Assembly (NCBI RefSeq): GCF_963676685.1
Contig: NC_092352.1
Coordinates: 28,229,117-28,293,116, forward strand
Reading direction: 5' to 3'
Source of the DNA: Mytilus edulis
Lineage: Eukaryota > Mollusca > Bivalvia > Mytilida > Mytilidae
Length of the DNA stretch: 64,000 bases
Below are positions 1 to 10,217 of the stretch, in pieces (the stretch's first letter is position 1; every line of letters begins with the position of its first letter). The notes below the pieces were generated by a model. That model saw only the letters and a list, made by a program, of their open reading frames with translations, made no database searches and was not told where the DNA came from. The position numbers and the translations under genes are program-made.

Positions 1-722
1 TTGGTGAGCCTTTATGTGGTTTGCAAATGAAATGAATTCTAGCTTAAAAAAATAGAATGTGTTATATTTGTATCAACTAAATCAGGCTTTAAAAGTCATT
101 TCCCTTTGGAAATGCACTTCCAGACAACAGCTGGGAAGCACACATTTCATAATAAAAATTGCCATGGGAGATAACTCTGCAATTTAAGTTTCTGTTGTAT
201 TATTGAGTTTATATGTGATAGCCAGATCAAGCAATAAATAATGCATCTCATATGAACAGAACCTGATTATGATAATAAGCTAAAGTTTTAAAAATATTGA
301 TATTTGTTTTTTTTTAACTGTAGTAGGCACAACGGCCAGAATGGTATAATTTATTTGGTGCAAAAATTTTCTGAAAAAGAACTAGTGAGAGCCCTAGTCC
401 TAACAATTATGACGTCTTGTCTTAACTTTAACTTTGATGTGATGAATGCCAGAATGGCTTTTTAAAAGTATTTTATTTTTTTACTATGACATGCATATGT
501 CTTGAAAGGCTACATACATGTATTTAAATTTCTTGCTGGACCTCTTCAATTCAGCTCCCTGTTGATGGCTGTACCTTGACCTTAAAAGGTAAACTTTTTA
601 CTTATTCTGACTAGGATGGAGAATTGTCTCATTGGCACTCATACCACATCTTATAAGTTCTTAAATATCTAGAAACTGAGAATGGATTTACAGTAGAAAT
701 CATTTACTATTATTTTCAATAC
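1..722 (-). other. Part of GID4 intron 1
   Basis: This stretch lies downstream, on the minus strand, of the GID4 first-exon splice donor at 722/721. I looked on the minus strand for the next GID4 exon and did not find it, so it probably lies left of the window. At about 613-656 there is a short minus-strand fragment of Repeat A (the dispersed tail that ends in CATACCACATCTT). The rest is AT-rich sequence in which I see no coding signal. Confidence 0.55.
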
Positions 723-911
723 CTGTAAAATAACTTCTACATCATAGCAATTGCCTTTGCTTTTTTGGTGTCCCTGAAACCTTGATCCATTGTACAATAG
801 ACTGGTGGTTATTCCAGGGAGGTTGCTATTCGCAGGAGGTGGTGGGTCAAGCTTTACCGGCATTGTTTTGGCATTCCTGTAAATTGTCAAAATGGACATT
901 TCTTTTGACAC
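723..911 (-). CDS. GID4: GID4, first coding exon (partial gene)
   Basis: GID4 (VID24 homologue) is the substrate receptor of the GID/CTLH ubiquitin ligase. It recognises N-terminal proline degrons on target proteins in the cytosol. The exon encodes up to 63 residues. The block [18 protein letters not shown] followed by YDVEVILQ matches the start of the conserved GID4 beta-barrel. The exon ends in phase 0 after LQ, at CAG|GTATTG (723/722). Two starts are plausible: the outer ATG at 911, or the ATG at 863, which gives [14 protein letters not shown] and resembles the MPVR...PPP start of the short vertebrate form; I favour 863. All downstream exons are outside the window. The gene is divergent from ATPAF2 with almost no spacer, so the two probably share a promoter. 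The identification is from the sequence match alone but the match is strong. Confidence 0.88.
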
Positions 912-984
912 CGGTGATTGGTCGGATTATTGTTTCCGGATTTTTTCAACCAATCACAGAAAGTTTAACATATTCGTTTAAAAA
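864..984. promoter_or_regulatory. Shared GID4/ATPAF2 bidirectional promoter
   Basis: Only 73 bp separate the outermost GID4 ATG (911) from the ATPAF2 ATG (985). The interval contains two CCAAT-type sites, one in each orientation (ATTGG at about 917-921 and CCAAT at about 951-955), and an ETS-like TTCCGGA at about 938. The ATPAF2 start itself sits in AAAAATGGCTGCGCCC, which resembles a YY1 site over the initiator codon. This fits a compact housekeeping-type bidirectional promoter. No TATA box is evident. Transcription starts are not visible from sequence. Confidence 0.6.
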
Positions 985-3900
985 ATGGCTGCGCCCATGA
1001 GAATTTATCATTCAGCTGTCAAAAGTTTCTTAAATGTATCAAATTCACATTGCACTTGTTCTGTGAGAAGATTCAACCCAAGAGGCATGTACATTTCAAT
1101 GTCAAACAACACTAACCATATGAAATCACAATCCAAATAACAAAATTAGCTTCCCCCTTTTTAGAAAATCAATGTTAAAAACTGATATTGTTAGTACTAT
1201 CTGTTTTCTTTTTATGCATTATAATTACATTTGTTCTAAGAGGCTTAGGGCATCAGTAGTTTGAATTACGTTACATTGAGAACATGTTTATTTACGTACG
1301 GTTAGCATTCCAATGGGAACCAAATGAGCTCCTGAGCCTCCTCTTTGTTTCAAATCAATCTCTGGCCCATACCAAACCAGGTTGATATGGCCAATTTCTA
1401 CAAGTAAAATAGGGTTAACAAGCTTTAAGAAAAAAATCCTTTGTAAATGTTTAAATGAAGGTCATCGGAAATTTTGACATTTAATTTATTCATATGTTAT
1501 TAATACTAAGTTACAATGTACTAAGAAAACATTTTAAGGCTCGGTGGCAGTCTTATTGTATCACTAGCCTGTCAATTGTGTGAGTTAAAATCTGGAATGT
1601 GGCAGGTGAACTTGACTTCAATCTAAATTAACTAGGATTGTCAGCTTTCTAATCCAAGGTCATGGTTTTTTCTTTAGGCACTCTGGCTACCTCTACCAAT
1701 AAAGACCGACCCCCATGAAGTAAAACGTTAGTGCTGAAAGTTGTGTTAAACACCAAACAATCAATGAATCCACTATAGACCACTTTGAAATGACAAAATG
1801 GATGAAGTCTAGGCAAAACCTGTATGCATCAGCAAATTATGAAAATTTGTATTGTTTAATTGACCAGTTATCATGGTTATCTTTCATTGTTTTTGTAAAG
1901 CCTGTGACTTTTGTCACATGGTTCATTGGTCAAAGTTAAGTTTTTAAGTTTTGGTCTTTTTCTTATACTATATGCAATAGCTATAAGTCAACTATATTTG
2001 GTGCATAGAAATATTTTATGTTGTATATGTCAGTCTCGCTGGTTTTATTTTACCTTGACCTCATTTTCACGGTTCATTGCTAAGTGTTAAGTTTTGTGTT
2101 TTGGTCTTTTTTTGTTAAACTATAAGCAATAGGTCAGGTATATTTGTTGTATGGAAGAATTGTGAGCTGTACATGTCTGCCTGGCATGGTTCATCTAACC
2201 TTGACCTCATTTTCATGGTTTATTATATAAATAATACATAGCCATGATAGCTGAAAGGGTGATAGAGCAGATTGTTACCCCATGAAAACATTGTCAACCA
2301 TGGCGAAGCATGTGATAGAGAAAATTAACACCCAATCAAAATATGGCATTTTAACGTGAAGTACAAATGTATAATAATAGTCAATGTTTAGTTTACATGG
2401 TAAAGTCTGTTTCTTAGAAACTGTAAGCAATAGGTCAACTATATTTAGTGTATTCAATGATTGTAGTAAAGCTTTATATTTAGGACTAGCAACATAGTAT
2501 CAATGATTAGTAAAGAACTTTAAGAAGGCGAGACATTTCAGCATGTGCACTCTTGTTAATAAAGAGATGCAAGTAAAAAATGTAATGTTTGCATGAGATT
2601 AAGGTTTTTGAAAAATCCAATGAAACATAAATTGTTATGATGACTATACAGCGGGGTGAGCCATAGGATAGACTACATGTAGTAAGATAAATGACATGGA
2701 ATTTGCTGATTATCCTTGTTTTATAATACATGTAATAGTATTTACAAACAAAAATCATGACCAACAGGTGTTCAGGTCATCAATGTGACAGGAAAATTGT
2801 ATTTAAAATACTTTCTTTTTTTTATACTTTTTTTCTCCAAAATTTTTATAGTAATAAAATATCATATTAAAAATAAAATATTTTGGCTTTGATGTGATAT
2901 GTATATTTTATTTATAGTCTAGCTGTTAGAGTAATTAATTTCTATGCACAGTAGCAAGTTATCTTGGATTGAGAAAAAAATGTGCATTGATGGATGTTTC
3001 ATTTCAAAGATTTGCCACAGTCTGTATTCATGTCACTAGAAAATTTACACTTCGTTAAAAACTTTAGCCTTCAACATCCACAAAAATGTGTATGTACCAT
3101 AGGTACAGTATGTGCAGCATTAACAACAGTTTTCTTTTTTTCTTTTTAGAGTTAAAGAAATTTTACAAGAATGCAACTATAACTCAGACAAATGGTATGA
3201 ATAATAATTGAAAGTGGAAATAGTTTTGCGTTATTGTTCAAAAACAATTTGAATAAATAGATGTTTCCATTACAGTGATTACCTACTGTAATATAAAAAT
3301 GTCTTGTAAGGGTAAAATTAAAATGTCAAAATCTTATACATAAATAAAAATAAGAAGATGTGGTATGATTATTAATAAGACACTTCTCCACCAGAGATCA
3401 AAATTAAATGACATAAAAGTTTACAACAATAGGTCACAGTATGGCATTCAGCAATGAGCAAAACCTATATACAGTCAGTAATTAAAGGCCCTGAAATGAC
3501 AAATGTAAAACTATTCAAACGAGAAAACTAACAGCCTGATTTATGTACAAAACAATGAATGAAAAACAAATATGATATACAGCATCAAAAGATAACCACT
3601 ACATTACAAGATCTTGACTTTGGACAGGGTGAATATGTAAGTATTTTCAATATATATATATGAAGGCTTCATATATATTGAAAATACTTACATATTCACA
3701 AGATCAGATGCATCAACACTTTAAATGTTTGTGATCATTATGTATTACAGTGATAATTATTTGACATATAATTTTTGAATTTCTAAAGCAACTCAGAAAT
3801 ACTTAGCAGATATATGACTGTAGACAAATTGTTGTTGACTATTTACTGGATTTAAATGTTAATGCTCTACATCATTTATCAATCGAAGTCTGTTTATTTT

Positions 3901-6900
3901 GAACTTAACAGCTAAATGAGTTTGCCAAACCTAAATAACACAACTTAGCAAATGGGAAATAATGATTTTGTGATTTTTTTGTAAAAACTATTACTCCCTA
4001 CATGGTCATTTCACTGTACTAAATGTATTAAGTTTTGCCTTCATACTAATGATAATTTTTGGTTGCTTGTTTTCTAGGCTGGTTTGAAATAAATTTAGAC
4101 CAGAAAAAATTGAAGACACCAAATGGAAAGGTTTTCAAAGTTCCAAATGAGGCACTGGCTTTAGCTGTAGCTACAGAATGGAATATGCAACACAAAATAG
4201 TCAAGAGACATTATATGCATTTAGTAAGAGCACATACATAAGTATTGAAGCCATAGATAATTTTTTCACAATTAACATGTAAATACTGACTGTTGTTAAA
4301 GTTTGTTACATACAAAAATGTATCAATTTTGTTGTCAATCCTTTATAGAATTTATTAGACTTTAGCAATTTTTTTTTATGATTAAGAGATAATGTCCCAA
4401 GCAAAATTGTGATAATATATTTGTACAAATTTTTCAGTGTTGATCACTATTTTTTTATGGATGTGATATAAAAACAGTGGAGTAACTCCAGATTATCTGA
4501 TTTTTTTTCAATTTTAGATAAGGCTCACTTTAGATTGGGCAGTATATTTCAATACTGAGCCACATTTGAAACTTTGTTCTGTTTATTTCAGACATCACTG
4601 TGCAATACAGCATTGGATAACCCTACATATAAATCAAGAGAAGATTTAGTACGGAGTACATTACATTATGCAGAGACAGACACGCTATGGTATGTTATAT
4701 GTTTAATTATAAAGACCATTATGAAAATCTCTAGAATAAATCTCAATGTAATTCTCTAAATACATGTATATAAATAAAAAAATGTTTGTCTTGGATATGT
4801 AAGTGTACCTACTGTCTGTACTGAATGAGTTGTTGCATACTTTCGGGTAATCTGTATGGATTTTTTAATTGATAGTTAATCCTGTTAGATATGTTAAATT
4901 TTCGAAATCCAGTCATGACTGATTCTTAAAGGCTCATGACTGAAATTATTTTTGGATTAAGTTGAGAGATCTAGCATAATTAAAGGCCATTTGTAAGAAA
5001 TTGCATTATTTTGTTACTGTTAACTAAGTCCGTATTGCAATTCTCTTCCTGTAAGAAAAACTGCCACTTGTCTTGGTATTGTATCCACAGGGCCCTACAA
5101 GTTTCTGTTACATACCCCTGAAATATCAGGTTAATGCATGGTTATTATGTTACCTGTGTTGAAATCTGCTGAAAATATTGACCTTGTATAGATTATTTAA
5201 TTTATTGAGGAATAACATTTCAGCAAGGGCTATTCAATTTCATAATTCTGGTTTATGGCATATTTTTTAAAGCGCACATCTTTGTAAGAATCAGGCAATT
5301 TTGAAAAAAACACACCAACCTAACCATCTATTTTGAACTTACTCTCCTTCTCAGTTAGAAATGGTAGGTCTTTCTTCTCTGGGTGTCTGGTAATTCGAGA
5401 AATCTCTTGATCAATTTTAGTTAGAATGATAGCAACTGGGACAACATCCCTAATGCGCCTCGAAATGAGGAACTCAAAAGTCATGTGTAAAGAAAAAATC
5501 CCTGTGTAGTGATATTGGACATGTTTCTATTTTTAACAAATGACTGAACTTAATTATTTGTGGTGATTAGGAAAGTAGAGGAACATAGAATAAATGTGTA
5601 AAAACTATGGAGCTATTGAATGTGTTCAAAGTATTAAATTTTCAAAGAACTTATTGTGTTAAAAAGGGGATATTTTACCACAATGAGCCGCATCACAAAA
5701 GGATGTTCGGGGTTTGCTAATTTACGGAAAAAGTAATCTCACTTCGTACCCCGAAAATTTAACCACATATGTGAAAATGTCACAGCTTCGAAACGAGCTA
5801 TCATACATATCCAAGTTTACGATATGGACTGAGCTACAGGAAAAAACGTTACCATTACCGCCTATGTAAAAACAATTAAAGATATTGGGCCAACTAATGG
5901 AGTAAGCTCCCCTTATTAGTTAATTTCTAGTGTATTTTAACCAAACTATAACTTGAATTAACAGAACAGGAAAAGGAAAGGAATGTTATATTGCACCATT
6001 ATACATTTTGAACATAAATTAATGTGAACTTGAGTGGGTTTTTGTTTGTCATGTTTTCACCACTGCATGTTTCCTAGGCAGATTGACACTTAATGTTTAA
6101 AACAGCTTTTAATGCAACTGTCTCTTCCAATATGTGTAATGTTCCTGTGTTGAGTTGAGTTTCATCTTGCTGGAGTTACACAGCCAATTTCATGTTTTTG
6201 TACAGGTTATCTCCCTTGAGTCTTAACCCAATTATGAACTCAAGACTATAATTTGGGTACATTTCTACAATATCTAACCAAAATAAGATGATTTAAGCAA
6301 TTGTATATCCAATAAGATGGTTTATTCTAATGGATTTAAAAAAACAACTGACAATAAACTAAAATTTAAAACATAATATAATCTTAGTTAGGTAGTTATA
6401 ATTGTATAAGTATATGCTCCTAAATTTGCCAGCATTTATCTACTGAATGTTGATACATCAGATTAAATATTGATATTTTCATTAATGTAATGTGAACACA
6501 TATTTTAGTTACAGATTGGAAGAACCAGAAGACCTTGCCAAACTTGAGAAAGTATGTTGGGATCCTATTCTTGAATGGGCAAGAAAAAGGTTAGCTGTTT
6601 TCTAGTAAAAGCTGTAAAAATAATCTACAAGAATACTAACAAAATTCTCTGTTCTATGGTACTTCTTTTTTATACCTATATAAATCAAGATGTTCCTAAT
6701 ACAACCTCTAAAAAGTTGCCACAGATGATGTCCTAATGGTTTTCGTCATCTTCATCATCATTGTCCAATGTCATTTGGGTTCCTGGCAATAACTTGAATA
6801 ACTTGAGTATAAGTGTATGGATCTCCATGACATTATACCACAAGGTTCTATACTCCAAATGGAAAGTTTTGGTGAATATCGAGTGTTATGGCCAAATCAT

Positions 6901-9189
6901 TAAGGGATCAGGGGCCAAAAAGCAAGAATTTTCTCTTTTCCAAACATTAACTTTAATACTGCAGATTCATTTATTTTCGTGGGTACCAATTTTTGTTGAT
7001 TGTGGAATCCTTGCATTTTTGTGGATATAAGATTTCCTGTTTTTTCAAAGCCTGGATACAACTTTATAGAAATTTGTATTTAGTTTAACATTTAAATTTG
7101 TGGTTCACCTGTATCCACGAAACCCATGAAAATTGGTATCCAACGAATAATAAAGAATTCACAGTTTTGGGGCCATCGATTGGTATGAAATTGTACCATA
7201 AAGTTTCCATACCAAGAAGGGAAAGTTGGGATTAATTTTGGGAAAACAAAACTTTTCTAATACTTTGTATAGATTACTTATTTCTTGACCAATTTCAATG
7301 GGGTTTAATTAAAGTTTTAAATTCTTGGACTTCTTTAATATGTTGAATCTAACCTATGGATTCTGGGCTCTGTTTTTAAATTGATTCACATAAAAGTCCA
7401 AAGGGTCCAAAGTTAAACCAAGTTTAAAAAAAGGATGTAGTGTTTTAATGATAGATAGTATGATGAGAGAATTATATGTTTTTGTTAATAATTTGTAGAT
7501 ATGATATTGAAATAGAATCCACAACAGGTCTGTTACCACCTGAAGTGCCATCCAGTACATACAACAAATTAAGGAGACATTTATTATCTTATGGTGACTG
7601 GGCATTGTTTGGTAAGTTATTTGTCTCAGTGGTCTGAAAACCATTGATTTGCACATATTGAAACTGAAAAAGTTATTAGTTATTATGAATATATGCTAAT
7701 TTATTAATCTAGCTATATATATAGTTCCTTCACCTTTGGTTTTAAGGTCACCAATTAGATTTTTTTAAATCTCAAAATGGAAACCTAAAGGCTAAAAAGA
7801 TTATTTCCCAATCATGTTTATTATAATGTATATTCATATGAATAAAAAGTGATGTAGGTACAATGAGACATCAACCCAACAAAAGTTACAATACAAAACT
7901 TGTAGAGGTCAACATAGGGAATTGAACAAAAGACAATTGTCTATAAAATAATAAGTGAAATGGTCTATGTAAGTTGTAAATTTACTTTGTTTGTGTGTAT
8001 GTTTTATACATCTCTGTAATGACCATTAATTTATTCGCTGGATGGCTAAAATTATTCTAACTTTAATCAGTGACATGAGAATGAACATCACCTTTTAACA
8101 CATACCGGATTCAAATTCAAAACTTTTAAGCAGTGACTGGCTAGTGATACAGTAGTTCAACTACTAAAACCACTCATTCACTGAGGCCCCTGTTACTGAA
8201 TTAAAGACAATATGTATATAAACAGGGCAAAAGGACTAAAGATTTTCTTTCTTGTAGGGTTTTTATATGGTACAGAAAACTTAAAATCATTGATTTTAAT
8301 GTTAGCTGTGGTAGATAAACACATAGATGTCAAAACAGCTGTAACTTTATCTAGGTTGGAACAAAATTATCAGGTTAGTGATGGCAAAACACAGGGTGTG
8401 TTGGGTTTGAATTTTAAATTCTGATCTTGTCTACTTAATATTACATGCAACTTTTGCGTTTATTTATCTCCCAGTAGCATTTTCTTGCTTAACACGTAAA
8501 GAATGATGTAAATCAGAGAAAACAATAAGAAAAGTAACTTTTGGTGTTGACCAGAATCACAATAGTTGGTAGTGTGTAGGAAATCCAGTAAACAAAATCA
8601 AGGAATTGATATTTGTCCATTTGTCTCATTTCTTGCTTGTATTACTGCATAATCAACACCCCTGGATGATAAGTTCAATTTTGTTTAAGATTAAAAACTA
8701 GCATGGTTGTTCATGGCTTATTTTCTACCAGAGTACAGTAAACCAACAAAAGATAGAAAAATAATGCGAATATGAATCATCTAGAATATGTTAAACTTAT
8801 GTCAATACTTCAATGAAATTACGGTAGATAATTTCGAAAATAAATCGGTGGGAATTTGAATAGAAAAGGCTTAACATGAAATTAAAGTATCTGTGAAAAT
8901 AATCTTTCCTTTTTATGTTTTAGGTTATGCATCTGTACAATTTCAGTACCTTTTTCTTGATGAAAATGCTATAAACATCTACTCAAACTGTCATGTTACA
9001 AAAATCTATAAACCTGATTGCCTGAATAAAATTTTCTTCTTTTTTCAGACAACAAAATGGGGTAATGTAGAGTGGTATCATGACCTTGACATTGAAGAGT
9101 TACACACCAGAGTAGCAGCAGCTGCATTGTTTATATATTGGTCTAGTGAATCATCATCAATTATAGAGAAAGCCACTATAGAATTTTGA
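985..9189 (+). CDS. ATPAF2: ATPAF2, mitochondrial ATP synthase F1 assembly factor 2 (8 exons)
   Basis: ATPAF2 (ATP12 family) is a matrix chaperone that binds the F1 alpha subunit and protects it until alpha-beta assembly. Exons: 985-1062, 3152-3194, 4078-4223, 4592-4689, 6509-6589, 7499-7611, 8258-8373, 9049-9189. All phases agree and give 271 residues (human about 289). Exon 1 encodes a short basic, Ser/Cys-rich presequence (MAAPMRIYHSAVKSF...), as expected for mitochondrial import. Diagnostic blocks are GWFEINLDQKKLKTPNGKVF, EALALAVATEWN, CNTALDNPT, YRLEEPEDL, WDPILEWA and KWGNVEWYHD. The acceptor of exon 2 is ambiguous by two bases; AGAG|TTAAAG keeps frame with the GTGAGA donor at 1063, whereas AG|AGTTAAAG does not. 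The stop is TGA at 9187-9189. AATAAAA about 30 bp downstream (near 9213) is the likely poly(A) signal. It is divergent from GID4 and convergent with DRC3. Confidence 0.93.
1540..1770 (+). repeat. SINE-like repeat copy 1 (ATPAF2 intron 1)
   Basis: This segment shares CACTAGCCTGTCAA, then TGTGGCAGGTG, then a tail GTGTTAAACACCAA followed by AATCAATCAA with 30150-30331. The opening block resembles a degraded tRNA-type promoter region (TGTGAGTTAAAATC corresponding to a B box), and the tail is a run of AATC units. I infer an old tRNA-derived SINE; the B-box reading is weak. Confidence 0.45.
1890..2565 (+). repeat. Repeat C copy 1 (tandem-core repeat) in ATPAF2 intron 1
   Basis: The copy is built of diverged units of roughly 130 bp. 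Each reads approximately: ACCTTGACCTCATTTTCA, GGTTCATTG, TTTTGGTCTTTTT, AGCAATAGGTCA, ATATTTGGTG, then an ATG-GCC-like segment. It ends with TTGTAGTAAAGCTTTATA and GAGACATTTCAGC...GTGCACTCTTGTT. The same ending is found at 15545-15640 after the nested insertions there, which shows that the two belong to one family. Confidence 0.7.
3353..3628 (+). repeat. Repeat A copy (Penelope-like tail) in ATPAF2 intron 2
   Basis: It begins AAGATGTGGTATGATTATTA and ends near GACTTTGGACAGG. It is one of at least five copies of the same roughly 300-bp sequence in this window. In the reverse orientation the family ends in ...CAATCATACCACATCTT, which parallels the 3' end of the Naiad. See the copy at 15896-16202 for defined ends. 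Confidence 0.75.
3629..3698. repeat. 70-bp near-perfect palindrome
   Basis: The left arm GTGAATATGTAAGTATTTTC is repeated in reverse complement at the right end, and the AT-rich inner part is also self-complementary around a TGAAG...CTTCA centre. The stem has about 30 bp per arm. It replaces the normal end of the Repeat A copy that precedes it. It could be a fold-back element or a local inverted duplication. Confidence 0.8.
4760..6508 (+). other. ATPAF2 intron 4, no recognised content
   Basis: This is intron sequence between exons 4 and 5 (the intron begins at 4690). It contains scattered AT-rich sequence and a slightly more GC-rich patch at about 5690-5870 with no long open frame. I recognise no element here. 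Confidence 0.5.
6730..7420 (+). repeat. Decayed Repeat F fragment with a nested fold-back element
   Basis: Phrases typical of the Repeat F core (a 'GG-CAATAACTT-AGTATAAGT' start, ATGAAATT...ACCA-AAGG, GGGGCCAAAAAG, GGGTCCAAAGTTAAA) are present in order but diverged. They are split by the Repeat G element at about 6960-7164. The sequence lies in ATPAF2 intron 5. Confidence 0.5.
6960..7164. mobile_element. Repeat G fold-back MITE
   Basis: Inverted ends, imperfect over about 45 bp: left CAGATTCATTTATTTTCGTG / GGTACCAATTTTTGTTGAT, right ATGAAAATTGGTATCCAA / CGAATAATAAAGAATTCACA. Related copies lie at about 15771-16295 (interrupted by Repeat A) and about 57274-57474. There is no coding capacity. 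It is a non-autonomous inverted-repeat element; the superfamily is unclear. Confidence 0.7.
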
Positions 9190-9477
9190 ATCATTAAAAT
9201 CAAAATCAAAATAATAAAACAATCTTGTTATAGCAAAAGTTGTCAAAAAACTGTTTCAATCAATAGTTCTTATAAAGTTGATTTAGAATTTTTAATTTAA
9301 GGTTCTTCAAATTTGAACTAGCTGTTAGTAACTGTTGGCACTCTCAGAAATTTACTTAAAGAGTCTTTTTTAGTGGGATGTATGGCTAAACTGCCACATT
9401 AGGTCTGTGTTTATCATTAAATGTTTTCTTCTTTGAATCAATCTGATGAGTTAAGCCCTTTTCAACAGATTTTTGTG

Positions 9478-9893
9478 GAGCCTGCAACTTAAGTCGCAGA
9501 TAGCTCGACATATATAGGGATAGTGATTCGTCAGTGGCCTTTAGCTTGCTTCTTAAAAGCTTTATATTTTATAATGTAGAAGGCCTTGATGCTTTATACT
9601 TAGTATATAGATGCCTTATGTTATGCAGTTCCCATCTTTTGTCTGTCACATGGCCATTATCCTTGACCTCATTTTCAAGGTTCAGTGACTACTTGGAAAA
9701 AAAGTTTTTGTAAAATTAATTTCCCTCTTATTATGAGTAATAGGATAACTATATTTGGTATGTGCGTACCTTAAAAGATCCTCATGCCCGTCAGATAGTT
9801 TTCACTTGACCTGGACCTCATTTCATTGATCAGTGAACAAGGTTATGTTTTGGTTTTAAGTCCATATCTCAGATACTATAAGGAATAGGTCTA
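9478..9893 (+). repeat. Repeat C copy 2, left part (split by the Naiad insertion)
   Basis: It starts near TGTGGAGCCTGCAACTTAAG and continues through CTTGACCTCATTTTCAAGGT, ATAGGATAACTATATTTGGT and CACTTGACCTGGACCTCATT to ACTATAAGGAATAGGTCTA. At that point the Naiad begins. The interrupted unit resumes as TCTAGTATATTTGGTG at 13866. Confidence 0.8.
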
Positions 9894-10217
9894 AAGGTTT
9901 ATGCTCTTATATTATACTAGATTATGGAGTGTGTGTCCGAGCGAGAACTTCTCTATGTTCATTACTTTAGGAATATCTATCAAAAAGTAGTATTTTAATA
10001 TTCAGCCCCATTCATCTATTTAGTCAGACGTCAGTCGCTACCTTGATATACCCTATCTTTTGTTAAATTTGTCGGGTAACTTATGACAATAAGCATTTGA
10101 CGTCTTGAGCCGAACAGTTTTATCATTTTTACACAATTTAATCTACTGTGTGATGGTTCATATTCTGGACGCCAGTCTTTGCTCCTTTGTAATAAATCTA
10201 CATACCAAAAAACAAAT

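Noticed and set aside
3150..3194. ATPAF2 exon 2 starting at 3150 after the first AG
   Set aside because: It would not be in phase with any good donor in exon 1; the AG two bases later is in phase with the strong GTGAGA donor at 1063.
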